DNA from: Pleurotus ostreatus/Saccharomyces cerevisiae fusant
Taxonomy: Eukaryota; Opisthokonta
NCBI GenBank assembly: GCA_024196135.1
Contig: JAMQCK010000058.1
Location: forward strand, 1 to 64,000
Length of the DNA stretch: 64,000 nt
Direction of reading: 5' to 3'
Shown here: positions 1-11,784 of the stretch, piece after piece
How the letters are laid out: every line of letters starts with the position of its first letter
Numbering within the stretch: position 1 is the stretch's first letter
Notes under the pieces: model-generated
The model's input: the letters and a program-made list of their open reading frames with translations, nothing else
Database searches by the model: none
What the model was told of the DNA's origin: nothing
Made by a program: the position numbers and the translations under genes

Positions 1-1082
1 GTAGAGGCAACAAATATGTGGAGACTGGGAAAACCTCAGGGGATGTTCAATAGCTGTAGACAATGGGGTGTCACAGCAGGTGCCACCACTTGCAAGCCTG
101 GGGGCTTTGACGTGCAGTGCGTTCCTGGGGGAGATCACGTACCGGATCGTGTACTGTGATGGCGCGCACGTTATAGTTCGAGTGAGTGACGGAACGGTGA
201 GTCCCGGGGGAGTACCACAGTCGGGGTCGATTTTTCTGATTACTACTTCACGTGTACTGTACTTACAATGGCGCGAGTCGGGTCGATGTCCGGCTTGCAG
301 GGGAGTGTTGACATTTGTGGGTCCAACCCGGACATCGTGTCCGGGCATGACTCACATGACTCATATGGATCCGTGTGGATCGTCGTGGATCTTCGTAGAA
401 GATCCTGGTTCTTATCATGTACGACTTATATACAGGCCCGAGCGGGCGAAAATATTACTTAGAGCAATTCATTCTTCCCTCCCCCCCCATCTCTGTGTGC
501 CTCAAGATCTAGTAAGGCTTCCTCGAGCGAGCTGCGTCAAGACTGTGCAATTTGTTTTTGGGTTTGGTCGACCAAATTCTTACGGGAAGTCACCCATTGA
601 CTCACCTGGACCATCGGATGTCTTAAACGGCCGATACGTCCGATACGACGCAGAACTCCGCAAGCAATCGTGCATCTTCCTTGTCGAGCAAAGACAGTGA
701 AAATCGACGGCCGGGCAAGGCCCGTCACCTACCGTGACCGCATCACGTCCATTGCACGTGGGTGATCACATGACGAAGTTCGACTTCAGAAACGCCCGGA
801 CGAAGGGTCCGCCACTGCCCTCTCGCCTGGAAGGAATTATCTCTGAATCAAGAAGGAGATATATCCTCGTGTTGACAGGCGCACAGGAGAGAAATCTATG
901 CATAGTCCCGCCCCCTCTACAAATTCAATTCATCGGGGTGTTCTGTCGAAGTTACGGGAATCCCACTCCTTAGCAGTGCATCGAAAAGAAAGAAAAGATA
1001 AGATTGGCAGGGAGCAATACTCGAGATCCCTCAGCGTATAGATCGGAAGACGCGAGCAAAAATTGCACATCACAGAGATGAT
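1..1082. other. No supported gene
   Basis: Several short open frames occur (for example 68-700 on the plus strand), but none has a recognisable motif, a convincing splice pattern or the GC-rich third positions seen in the real genes of this window. I see nothing here that can be annotated. Confidence 0.5.
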
Positions 1083-1167
1083 TGGACTTGCTGGGAATTG
1101 AACCCAGGACCTTTCACATGCCGATGCAAGATGCTAAGCGAACGTGCTACCACTGTACCACAAGCCC
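1083..1167 (-). tRNA. tRNA-Ala (AGC), intron-containing, copy 1
   Basis: Read on the minus strand, the acceptor stem GGGCTTG pairs with CAAGTCC and is followed by discriminator A. The anticodon stem TTCGC opens into loop TTAGCA (anticodon AGC), and the T-arm contains GGTTCAATTCC. A 13-nt intron lies at the canonical place one base 3' of the anticodon; removing it leaves 72 nt. The 3' half of the anticodon stem is GTGAA, giving one G-U pair, where the other three copies have GCGAA. CCA is not encoded, as expected for a eukaryotic tRNA. Confidence 0.93.
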
Positions 1168-1537
1168 ATGAAAGGCAAGTCCCTAACTGTGTGCTCATTG
1201 ACGCATGATCACGTAGCTCAACCCGAAAACACGACGACCGCGCAATCCTTTCCAGCAGCGCATCGTTATGAAGAAGTCATATGAAACGATTTCATTCCAT
1301 TCAAGCCCGAACGCAGCCTATTCTACAAAGGAAGATAAACACAAGCAGAATCAGAGTAAGAAACGAGTCCGTGTATGAGTTCCGAGACGTGCAACGACTG
1401 CGAGGTCTTTTGCGACCTAAGCACCTTACTCGAAAATATGTCCCCCCAGACGCAGATAGAGCTGAAGGACAATATGATCATCCCATCAGCACCCACCGAA
1501 GCGCGTATAGCGAGTCCAGCAAATCATCCTCCTCGAC
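1168..1537. other. No supported gene
   Basis: This is the gap between the tRNA and the 3' end of the long Ser/Arg-rich gene. The short frames at 1281-1620 are antisense to or upstream of that gene and carry no family signature. The stretch probably holds its 3' untranslated region. Confidence 0.4.
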
Positions 1538-4500
1538 CTAGAACCTCCCAAACACCTCCACCTCCTGCGACGCCGCCCGCCCATGCGCGAGCCTCAACGG
1601 CGCCAACGCGCTCCGTATAGGCGCAACGATTGCCTGTCGTCTAGCCTTCACCGACCGACTACGAGGGGCTGCGAGCTCGGGCACGGCGTTTTCCTTCCTA
1701 GGCACGAAGAGGTCCTTCCTGGGCACGAAGTCGTCCTTCCTCGGTGCGAAGTAATCCTTCATCGTCGGTGCCACGTTCTCCTTCCTCGTCCGCGCTCGCG
1801 GCGTCCGCCCGGGTGAGTCGTCCATCGCCGACGCAGACTCGTCGCCCTTCGCCGACGCCGGCGCATCCCCCACCGCCAACGCAAAGTCATCTCCCATGGT
1901 CGAAGCATCGTCCACACTCGACGTCGAAGAAGCCATGGCAAGCAAAGGCGCATTACCTGCCTGCGCCCCCGAGTACCCCGCCCGCTTCCTCTGCGTCGGT
2001 GTCCTCGGCATGCCCACCACCGCGGTCGCGCGGCGCGTCTTCGGCGTACTGGGGGCACGAGGACGGGTGGTGACTCGAGCGGTCGAAGTCGTCGGTAGCT
2101 GGGCTGCGAGCACTTCTGACTGTACTGGCGTCGCCGCTGGCTGGACGGGTGCCGCAGCCTCCGTGGATGGCTCCGGAGTCTCCTTCGCGGTCGGCACTTC
2201 CTCAAGCGTCGCTTGCGACGAGCGATCGTACGCGAGTCCAAACTCCTCGTCCTCGCTCGAGCTCGGCACCTCCGGAAACGCGTCAATCACCATCTGCGTG
2301 CAGATCGAGGCCATGCTTTGCGAGGACTTGATAGCGGACCCGCTCTTCGAAGCCTTGATAGCGGCGGCGCTTTGCGATGGCTTCATAGCAACGGCAGTTT
2401 GCGCAGCCTTGACGGTGGCCGACTTGAGCCCACGAGGTTCATCTGCGTGAAAGTCAGCATGTTGCCCACCACCCACACCAAACCCAAACTCACCAAACGT
2501 ACCCGCCTCCCCACCAAAGTCAATCGCACACCTCTCGCCCTCGTCTAGCACGGGGAGGGAGTCCAACGACGGCAACGAAGACACCGACGGGATCCGCCCG
2601 CGCGAAGACCGCGTCGTCCGCCTCGACGACCTTGACGAGCGACGCGAGGAGTACGACGTGCAGCGCGAGGAGTACGAGGTGTGGCGGGACGAGCGGGAGC
2701 CTGGCGCGGCGCCCGAGCGTGCATTGCGGAACGAGGACTTCGGTACGTAAGAGTCGTGGCAAGAGGACGAGCGGCGCGAGGAACGAGTAGAGTGCTTCGA
2801 TGCCCTCGAAGATGGGCGCGACGAGTAGCACGAGGTGCAGCAGGACGAGGACCGGCGAGAGTCGGGCGATCGGCGAGAGTCAGAGCGCGAGTGGCGGGAT
2901 TCAGACCGCGAGTGCCTTGATTCCGCGCGCGAGTGCCTTGATTCAGACCGCGAGTGCCTTGATTCAGACCGCGAGTGACGAGGCTCGGAGCGCGAAGAGT
3001 GCCTTGGCTCCGACCTCGAACCGTGCTTAGAGTCCGAGCGACGAGAGTGACGTCCTGAACCCGAACGATCAGAGTTCGAGCGAGATCTACCATTCGAAGT
3101 CCTAGTCGGCGTACGTTCCGAGTCGCGAGTCGACGATCTGGTCGGCGTCCTGTGCGACTCCCGCGTCGGCGTCCTCTGTGAGTCGCGCGTGGGCGTCCGT
3201 TGCGAGTCGCGAGTCGATGACCTTGTCGGCGTCTTGTTCGAGTCGCGGGTCGGAGTCCTCTGCGAATCGACCGTGCCCCTCGAAGCCCTCGTCGGCGTCC
3301 TCGAGGATTCCCTCGCCGACGCTCTTGACTCCGAGCGCTCTCTCCTTTCCCGCCTCGACTCCCAAGTGCTGGCCGAGTCGAAAGACTGGAACGTACTCAT
3401 CGAACCGTACGATCTGAACGTGCTGGCAGAGTCCCGAGTGCGGTACGAACTTCTCGAGTCGCGAGTCCGGTAGGTCGACGCCGATTCCCTAGTACGTCTT
3501 GATTCCCAAGTGCTGGCGGAGTCGCGCGTCCTGAAGGAGTCGTGCGTTCCCCTCGACCGTCGCCAGTCATACGTCTCCTGCGAATACGCAGATCCAGTCG
3601 TATACACCGACGCGTAGGTGCGCTGCGAGAAGCGGCGAGCATCGTCCGCAGAGGCGGAGCTGGTGAGGCCGGCAGCAGTAACGAAGGATCCGGCAGGTAC
3701 AACAGAGGCGACGGGTCCAGTGACAGAAGCCGAGGTGCGGAGGCCTAAAGCGAGGAGGCCTGAGGAGACGGATCCCGCATTCGAAGCCATTGAAGCCAGA
3801 CAGGTCGCCGTAGTGATATCGACAGACGCGGTGTGAGCGTGCGCATACAAGGGCGTAGAACCGTAGGTCGCCGTAGTCCGGGCCGCGTGCGAGAGCGTAG
3901 GCGAATCGAGTGCGCCACCGGACAGCGTAGGCGAGTCAAGGGCACCGGCGAAGGCGGAGGGCGAGTCCAAGGGCGAAGGCGAGTTGAGAATTCCATCAGA
4001 GAGTGCAGGCGAGTCAAGCACCCGCGTGCGAGCAGATCCATGCGAACGCGCCGACCCACGCGAGTTCTCTGAGTCCGAGCGGATACGACCGTAGAGCGGT
4101 GGACACGCGCGACCCGATGCCGGGGAGTCTACGGAGTCCGAGTGCGTCAAAGCAGGGCGAGAGGGACGAGGCAGGGCATCGACATGAGGACGAAGGGGGG
4201 TGTTGGCGGAAGGGCGGGGTGACGCGACGTCGGCGAAAGTCTCTCGGGCGAGGGGCGAGCCAGGCGCAGGGTAGACTTGGCGGGCGTCGGCCATGTCCAC
4301 CTTCGATACTAGCGACGCTTCGCTGGCGGGCACACCCTCCATCCGTCCAAACCACACCTGCGCACGCGCGTCTGTAAACTCGGCCTGCGACTGAACCGAG
4401 CCGACGGACACTGCGAACGAGGTCGGCTTCTCCGTGACCTCCTTCTGCGCCCAAAGGACGTCGGCTTCAGTGCGTTGACCCTACGAAGGCAAAGCTCACG

Positions 4501-5043
4501 ATCAGCTCACTTCTCTCGCCCTAGATGCGCGATCTCACTCACCTCGACATCCACATCCTTCCGCCCCGTGCGCCGCCTCTCCCGTAGCCTCTTGACGCCG
4601 CGACACGCGTACTTGATTGCGAAGTACAGCATGAATCCGCCGACGAGCGTCGCGCCGAGGCCGAGGAAGCAGAGCGCGGGTACAGTCAGGCTTGGGTTGC
4701 CCATGATGCTGAAGCCGTGCACCGAGGTACCCGTAGGCGTCGGCTCGGGGCTGGCGTTCAGGAGGTGGTGCGCCGGGTTGGAGTCCGCGGCGATCATGGG
4801 GTTGGCACCAGCGGCGATGTTGGCGGAGAGCGGGTTGGCGTCGGCGGAAGGCGTGTCGGAGATTGGATGCGTGTCGGCGGAGATGTCGATGGGGTGTAGC
4901 TGCCAGGCCTTAGCGCGAGCTTCATGTTGGCGGTCGAAAACTGGTGTTGGTGGGTTGACGGGCATCGTGTTTGCGCCGACTGGAGCCATGAGCGCACGGG
5001 CCGCGAATCTGTGTCTTCTGGTATTGGGTTGTCCGTTCATGTC
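1538..5043 (-). CDS. Single-pass membrane protein with long Ser/Arg-rich tail
   Basis: Two exons, 5043-4543 and 4480-1538, joined by a 62-nt intron with GTGAGT donor and TAG acceptor, give about 1147 residues. I start at the Met at 5043; in-frame upstream Mets exist. Residues 1-115 are rich in Ala, Asn and Pro with no cleavable signal peptide. A hydrophobic segment at about 117-143 is followed by basic RLRERRR, which suggests a cytoplasmic C-terminus. The tail is low complexity: tandem units of the type RDSQRTPT (around 3100-3260), then RHSRSES units (around 2890-3000), then Ser/Arg runs. The last 100 residues repeat PRKD and KEN-type motifs (RKENVAP, RKENAVP). Topology resembles fungal cell-surface or polarity sensors with long cytoplasmic tails, but I recognise no named family. 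The tail could be heavily phosphorylated; that is inference. Confidence 0.75.
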
Positions 5044-5220
5044 GAAGATGCGTAGGGCGTTCGTGAAAGGAATGATAGATGGATATGAGAACGAGGAATA
5101 GAGACGGGATAGAGGATAGACGGGAACGAGAAAAGAGCGTGGTAGATCAGAGTCTGTCAATGAAAAGAGAGCGTGAGGGTCCTTAGACTGAGCGAGTGTA
5201 GGGAATGTGTTCTAGGCGGG

Positions 5221-5439
5221 CTAGTAGAATGTGGCCGGCGATGGTGGTGGTAGGGAACAAGAAGCGAAGAGGCAATTCCCCACGGATATGGACACGCCGG
5301 CGCCGTCGATCCGGGGCGCGCTGATGTCACCGAGAAGGCCGATGGCTGCCAAAGAAGCTTTACGATCGAGCTTCTTCTCAGCTTCGACGACGTTCAAGTG
5401 CAAGTTGACTGCATGGATTGAAAGACCGTCACTAAACAT
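5221..5439 (-). CDS. Possible small protein of 72 residues
   Basis: An ATG-initiated frame encodes a segment VVEAEKKLDRKASLAAIGLL followed by a Pro/Ser-rich end and a stop. Codon use resembles the real genes, but there is no signal peptide and no known family. A good donor (GTAAGT near 5535) and possible acceptors upstream suggest it may be the last exon of a longer gene whose first exon begins near 5565. It lies between the membrane-protein gene and tRNA copy 2. Low confidence. Confidence 0.3.
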   Translation of the reverse strand: MFSDGLSIHAVNLHLNVVEAEKKLDRKASLAAIGLLGDISAPRIDGAGVSISVGNCLFASCSLPPPSPATFY

Positions 5440-5686
5440 GTGGCATGAGTCGCAGCTTGAGCAAGCGAGAAAAGAGTAGCAGCGCTTCGTAATTTACCCA
5501 TACAAGACATCGAAGTCGACGAGAAATACTTACGAGAAAGCAGCAAACCATCTGGAGGGGGAGATCGTCGGAAGCAAGAAGCAAGCGGAAGTAAAAAGGT
5601 TATCGGGTGTTGCCGATCTGATCTACTAGCCATGTACCTTCCGGGCTTTGCCGTGGGATGGTACGAGCTCATTGAGCACATCACAC

Positions 5687-5776
5687 GGGCTTGTGGTACA
5701 GTGGTAGCACGTTCGCTTAGCATCGCACCGACTAGCAGCTTGCGAAAGGTCCTGGGTTCAATTCCCAGCAAGTCCA
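5687..5776 (+). tRNA. tRNA-Ala (AGC), intron-containing, copy 2
   Basis: Same mature sequence as the other copies, with perfect TTCGC/GCGAA anticodon stem. The intron is 18 nt, the longest of the four, and its removal leaves 72 nt. This is the only copy on the plus strand. It lies about 200 bp beyond the stop codon of the shortened oxoprolinase gene. Confidence 0.94.
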
Positions 5777-5971
5777 TTGCGTTTTTGCTTGCTTTTTTCG
5801 TTGTTTGTAACGTATTTCAGTCGGAACCTGCCGATACTCTCGTACCAGACTCATACATTTCGACGACCTTTGCTACAAGGGCCAATGAATTGTTACACAT
5901 ACAATCTTGATCTTCCTTCTTCATCCTTGTATCTCTACCATCGCCCTCACTGTTTGCAGAAACACACACTC

Positions 5972-8900
5972 TCACTCCACCTCAATCACCAGATGCCGGC
6001 TCGTCACCAACGCCGTCGCGCCGGGAACCAGCACGATCGTCTGCGTGTCGTCGATGACGATGGCCGGGCCTGCGACCTCGTCTCCGGGATGAAGGCTGTC
6101 GAGGAGGAAGATGGGCGTGTCGGGGACGCGGCCGAGCTGGGTGAGGAAGGAGGGTTAGCGAGCGACGACGGGAAAGTATAACCCGACCGATGGCGCGACG
6201 AGAACCCAACCACTCACCTCTTCAAAGTACACACTATGGGCCCCATTGGCGCGCTCCTTGCTCACGCTCGCGGTCTTCCCTTCAGCACGCAACCGGCGCA
6301 CCTCATCGTGCACGGTCTCGCCGAGGTCTTCGAAGGAAGAGCCGATGCCGCGGACCTGGTGTAGAGGCGGTCAAGTCAGCAGAGGTTCGGCGAGAACGGA
6401 CATCATCCGAAGAAGTAATCTACGTAGCAAAGAGAGAAGCGAGATACGACCGCTGGAGAACGAAGGGCAAAAGTACGACGAATAGAGTAAATAGCACACC
6501 TTCACATCATCCACAACGATCGCCTTGCTCTCTAGCAAGAAGCCGAACTCAGACTTGTACGCGCGCTTGAAGGCGCCTTCGAAGTCTTCCAGGGTATCCG
6601 ATGAAGAGGGCGCTGAACAGAGCGTCAGTTCAAGGTCTATCCTTTCCAAACACAGAGAAAATCGGCGAGACGTCAAGAACAATATGAGGGAGAGAAGAGC
6701 ACTGCGCTAGCGGCACGAAACACGAACACTCACCATCCTCTCCCAGCACCATCAAAGCCGTGTCCGTCCCATCGAACCGCATGTTAAGAAGTCGCTCGAC
6801 CTTTATGCGTTCGGGAGGGAAACCTTGCTGAGGAGGGATCAGCATCGAGGGTCGTGAACGCGAACGAGCTGTTCTCAGACGTGGAGCCATCGTTCCACGA
6901 CGCGAACACGGCGCCTTAGCCACTGCACGCGTGAACACGCCGCCTTCAGCGGCGAGCATGCCACTGCACACGTGAACACGCCGCCTTCAGCGACGAGCCT
7001 GCCCTTGCACGCGCGAACACGCCGTCGCCAAGAACACCTCGATCCCTCACACTCACCTCCGTCAATTCCCCCCGCACATCATCCTCCATCCGCTGCAGCC
7101 GCGCCGCGAGCTCCTTCGTGGTCTCTGGCGTGCCATAGACGGCCGAGCTGGGTTCTTGGCGCTCGAGGACGCTGTGGAAGTGGGTGTCAGACGCGCCCTT
7201 CTCGCATGGTTCATCCCACTCACCGCTCCGCCAACGCCAACCCATACGCGCTCAGCACACTGCTGTACCGGTGCACGAGCACGGTCTTGATCCCCAACAG
7301 CCGCGCGATCTCACAGGCGTGCTGCCCGCCAGCGCCGCCGAAGGGGGCAAGTCTGGGGGTCGGGAGGTTCATGGTGCCAATGGGGTAGGATGAGCCGATG
7401 GGGTAGGATGAAAAAACAAAGGAGGAAAGAATGCTCGTCAGCAAACAGGCACTAAACACAACGAACCATCAACGCACATATGCTCCCCCGTCGCATACCC
7501 TCGCGCCTCGGTGAGGGCGCGGATGGGCCGACACATGGTCTCGTTGGCGACTTTGATGAAGCTGGAGGGAGGGTTTGAGTATCATTCTTTGATTGGAGTA
7601 GGTAAAGTGAAGGACGCACCCATACGCCACCTCATCCAAACTATACGGCCGCTCCGTGCTTGGGTCGGCGTTGATCTGGAGGTAGGACCGTCACTCTCCC
7701 TTTCTTATCTGCAACACTTCATGCTCTCCACACTCACCTCCTCCTTCACCTTCTCCAACGCCTCCCTCGCCGCCGCCTCATCCGGTCCCTCATCCTCGTT
7801 CGGGCCGAAGATCTTCGGGAAGTGCGCGGGCACGAGCCGCCCGAGGACGAGGTTGGCGTCCGTGAGCGCGAGGGGGCCGCCGCGGCTGGTGAGGGGTTAG
7901 CCAAGTTTTTTATGAGGGGTTAGCCGAATTTGTCACGAGGGGTAAGCAGGGGTAAGCCGAATTTTGCATGAGGGGTTAGCCGAATTTTTTTAGAGGGGCA
8001 TAATGAAGCTCGGAGGCCCGAGTGGTGGATCAGACAAAGCCAGGGCGATAGGAGGAGTTTGTGGGAGAGGAAGGATGCAGAGGAGGAAGCAAGATGGGAT
8101 GCATAGGATTATGAAGGGAAGGGGTTGCTCACCGATAGCACACCGGCCCCGGCACGGCGCCCGCGCTCGCGGGACCCGCCTGGAAGAGGCCGCGCGCGAA
8201 GGTGAGGCAGGATCCGCCTCCGGCGGCGACGGTGTTGATATCGAGCTGTGAAGGTCGTAAGCACCGCGAAAGCACACGATTTAGGAGAAAGGTGGAAGTG
8301 AGAAGATGGATGGAAGGGGTGCTGTACTCGCAGAGAAGATATGGAAATTCACCTGCGCGCCAACCACACCCACACCCGCCGTCACGCTCTCGTGCACCAG
8401 CTCGTACCGCCCCGCGAAGCGCGAGACGTCCGTTGACGTGCCGCCGACGTCGAGGCTATAGACTGTATGTCAGCCAAGTTCACACATGCACACTTCTCCG
8501 CCTTCTCAGCCCTTCTCGCCCTCTTTTAATACCCCAGCCATCTTCCGCTTGTGTAAAGCGCAAGGCAAAGCCTCAACAAATCAAGCACAGCACTCACCCA
8601 ATGATCGCCCTCTTGTCCCTCCCCTCGCCCTCGCCCGCCCAGCTCGTGCGCGCGTACCCGACGACACCGCCCGCGGGGCCGCTCAAGATCGAGCGCAGGC
8701 CCGAGAATTGCGTCGCGGGGACGAGGCCGCCGGCGGAGGTCATAAACTAGAGTGGGGTTGTAAGCATGCAGTTGAATTGGGTTAGATGGCGCGCATTCGC
8801 TTTTAGTTATTGTCTTGAAGATTGGGGGAGAAGGGAAAGGAGGAGGGAAGGTGGGAATCAGAAGCAGTACTCACCTCCACACGCCCCGTATCGCGCAGCG

Positions 8901-11204
8901 CAGGATCAAAGCCGGAGAAGAAGCCGTTGAGGTAGGCACCTGAAGATAGCGAGTCAGTACTTAGCGAACCAAGGGCATCAGACAATAAGAGTGCGGCCGA
9001 ACTATCCTCCCCGCGGCCAGAGAACACTTCACACTCACCTAACACGGGCGTCAGATACGCGTCCGCCGTCGCGCTCGCGCCGCGCGGGACCATCTTGATG
9101 ACCGGGAGGAGCGCGGCGGACTGGGAGATGTGCGTGAAGCCGGCTTCGCTGCGAAAGGTAGTCAGTACGCTGCTCGATGCTTCAGGCAAGGCAGGATATG
9201 TCGCTTCCGTGAAGAAAAAGGGGCCTCAAGCCGCAAGACTACTACCAGGCGGAGGGAGACAAGAGATGCAAGAACGGTCGGACGGCTTACTCACCCCGCC
9301 CACTCCGCAACCAACTTTTCATGCTCCGGGTACGTATACGAGTGCACGAACACGATCGCGAGCGAGGTGTACCCCTTCTCGCGCAGCACCCGCAGCTGCG
9401 GCTTCACGACCGCGGGATCGGGCTTTCTGAGGATGCGCACGGCCTCGCCGGAGAGGCCGCGGACGATTTCTTCGGTGGGGGTCTGTGGGAAGTGTCCAGT
9501 TAGCATGAGCATCTGATACACGCACGAGTTGATCATGACAAAGTGGTGACAAGGACAGCGCGCGGACAAATAACACCCACCTCCCCGTCATACCCCCTCA
9601 CCACCTTGCCTTCCTCGTCGAACTTGACCCCGCGCTCCTCCGCGCGCGGGTCGCTCGTGAAGCCGACGAGCGTGACGCGCTCGGCGACCTCGACGACCTC
9701 TTCGTAGAGCGGGGCCGGCCGCCGGATATTAAGGTCGAAGATCTTGGGGCGGGCCTGGAGAGATGAGTAATTGGTCGAGGATTCCGTGGATTCGGAGGGT
9801 GTTGGGGAAGGAGGGTGGGAAGCAGGGAGGAATGCGCTTGGAAGAAGAAGGATATCAAAGGCAGCGAACGAGTGATGTGATGCGATGACGCTCGACGGAA
9901 GATGTGACGGGAGAAAAGAAAGAAGGAGAGGTAAGTCGGCAGGCTTCGTGCCGGGGCGCGTCGTGGATGCGGATCCCTCGAGGATAGACCCGCCGTACCC
10001 GATCCCCACAACGCCCACCTCTCTCTTGCGTCGAGCTCCATCCTGCGTCGCCTTTCCCTTTCACTCTCTTCCGCGTCCACTCCCCTCGCAAACTTGAGCC
10101 ACGACAACACCCACCTGATTGCCAATCAACAACACGTCCCTAAAGCCCTCCGTCACTATCAACGCATGCCGCTCCCCGCGGCGCTCCAGCAGCGCATTCG
10201 TGGCGACAGTCGTCGAGAGCCGGATGGAGGCGAGCTTGTTGATGGGGAGGGGTTGGCCTGGCGATGTGGGTCAGTTGCTGGTGTGGGCGTCATGGCTTAC
10301 GAGGTAAGGACTCGGCGAACGAGGAGAACGATGGAGAGGGGCAGGGTGATGGTGGGAAGGGCGACAAGGACGACGGGGAGGTGAGAAGATGGACGTCAGA
10401 GACAAGGAAGGGCGGGGCGAAGGGTTTGTCGGGGTAAGGAAGGGATTTGCAGTCATGACAATGGGATTCGCAGGGACGACGGAAATAAAGACGGTGGAGA
10501 ATCAGGGACAGGGAAGTGTGATGAGGAGGTAAGGTGGCGCGCGCGGAGCTGAAGAAGATGGGGAATAATGGACGCGTCGGGTGACCGCGCGCGTGGCGAC
10601 AGTGAAGTGAGAAGGGCAATGATGAAGGTGGAAATAGGATGACGTGCACGATAGAGTCAGCCATCCTGGATCCATCGCGCAGCTTCCCCGCGAGCATGAT
10701 TTCCACCTGGCTGACTGGTCGACGCCGTCCACGATGACCTCAGACAGTGTACCACCCTCCACTCCGCACCTCCCGTTCATCGTCCATCCCAACACTCACC
10801 TCTCGGCACCTTCTCCCCCGTCACCGCTTCCAGCACGCGTCGTATCCCCTCCGTCGGAGCGTCCGGGTACGCCGGATCCTGCGACAAGAGCTTGACGATG
10901 AGCTCGCGCGGCGGGCCGGAGGGATTCGCGGGGTCGGGGTAAGAGCTAGTCGAAGGGAAATGGTGATGGCGTATGAGAGGAGGGGAGAGTGATCGGGGTT
11001 GGGGGAAGACGGAGGGGGGCAGGGGATGTGGGAAGTATGAGGGAGAACAACGAATGGGCGTGAGGCCAGATGAAGCATAGCAAGGGGGACAGCGTCAGCG
11101 CCACCGATCATAGAGAAAGGGTGCTTCACGCACGCATGGACATCGCAGAAGGTGCCGCCGCGGTCGGCCGCGATGCGGATCGAGTGGTCGGGGATGGTGC
11201 TCAT
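5972..11204 (-). CDS. OXP1: 5-oxoprolinase, HyuA half only
   Basis: Nineteen exons join in frame to exactly 767 codons: 11204-11134, 10945-10800, 10257-10115, 9754-9581, 9482-9295, 9148-9039, 8939-8875, 8746-8598, 8455-8353, 8245-8133, 7885-7738, 7675-7620, 7561-7478, 7352-7224, 7171-7057, 6827-6734, 6612-6500, 6355-6218, 6136-5972. Visible motifs are [15 protein letters not shown] at the N-terminus, [58 protein letters not shown] and [13 protein letters not shown], all typical of the ATP-dependent hydantoinase/oxoprolinase A subunit. Eukaryotic 5-oxoprolinases normally have about 1,250-1,300 residues, with the HyuB half fused after HyuA. Here the frame stops right after the HyuA C-terminal strand ([11 protein letters not shown], then VIEVE and stop), and no HyuB sequence follows before the tRNA at 5687. 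The full enzyme opens 5-oxoproline to glutamate in the cytosolic gamma-glutamyl cycle; whether this half works alone is unknown. Confidence 0.9.
6901..7029. repeat. 41-bp minisatellite inside oxoprolinase intron 15
   Basis: Two full 41-bp units (6921-6961 and 6962-7002) plus partial units on both sides share the core GAACACGCCGCCTTCAGC. The repeat fills most of the 229-nt intron between exons 15 and 16, which is several times longer than most introns here. Confidence 0.85.
7891..7999. repeat. GAGGGGTTAGCC minisatellite inside oxoprolinase intron 10
   Basis: Four imperfect units of about 23-28 bp, each built as GAGGGGTTAGCC followed by a short A/T run, lie at the acceptor end of the 247-nt intron 10. 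The motif GGGGTTAG resembles a telomere-like G-rich repeat but is too degenerate to call one. Confidence 0.75.
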
Positions 11205-11698
11205 GGTTTGTCGGTGGATAGCGTGTTCGGCGTCTCGAACGACCGTCAGTATGTTCACCACGGTTCAGTGTAATCGCTGAATGAAGCACTGGATCTCTTG
11301 CCCAGAGGTCCTCGTAGCTGCGAAAGCGCCGTGGAAGTCGTCTGACCGAGCTATATCGCCCAGCAGGCTCTGATCACCCTGGGTAGCAAGCGCGATCGAT
11401 ACTTATCGCGCGTCCGCTACTGTCAGCGAATAAGCGCTCGTGATGGCGGGAAGCAAGCGCCGTGGGCAAGCCGATACAAAGAGCATTGATGGTGATACGG
11501 AGCATGCGATGACGCCAAATGCCGTCGATTCGAAGGGCAGTCGGACTCGATCGTCGTTGGACCGCGCGCTCGTGACGAATGTCCGTCAATGTCCGTCCAT
11601 TCGCGTCAAGTCGCGGTCCAATTGGGGTGCATGCGGCAGGTGTGTAAATGTCCAGCTCGGAGAATGCGAGCAAAAAAAGCATGAAGCACGAAACTCGG
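11205..11698. other. Promoter side of the oxoprolinase gene, no gene seen
   Basis: No coding signal on either strand. The interval holds the upstream region of the minus-strand oxoprolinase gene and ends at tRNA copy 3. Confidence 0.5.
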
Positions 11699-11784
11699 TG
11701 GACTTGCTGGGAATTGAACCCAGGACCTTTCGCAAGCGCCAGAACCGATGCTAAGCGAACGTGCTACCACTGTACCACAAGCCC
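11699..11784 (-). tRNA. tRNA-Ala (AGC), intron-containing, copy 3
   Basis: Mature part identical to copies 2 and 4, with a 14-nt intron after TTAGCA; 72 nt remain after removal. The acceptor stem, AGC anticodon loop and GGTTCAATTCC T-arm are all intact. Confidence 0.94.

Noticed and set aside
2545..3093. Overlapping Arg/Leu-rich frames in the Ser/Arg repeat region
   Set aside because: Frame-shifted readings of the same short DNA repeats; the main frame has splice support and a membrane helix.
5780..5971. Hidden HyuB continuation of the oxoprolinase
   Set aside because: I tried donors around the stop (for example GTGGAGTG) with the next acceptor; all lead to a stop within a few codons, and no HyuB-like sequence appears before the tRNA.
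9533..10018. Extra exon in oxoprolinase intron 3 ([17 protein letters not shown] frame)
   Set aside because: Exons 3 and 4 join perfectly in frame and in family sequence without it.
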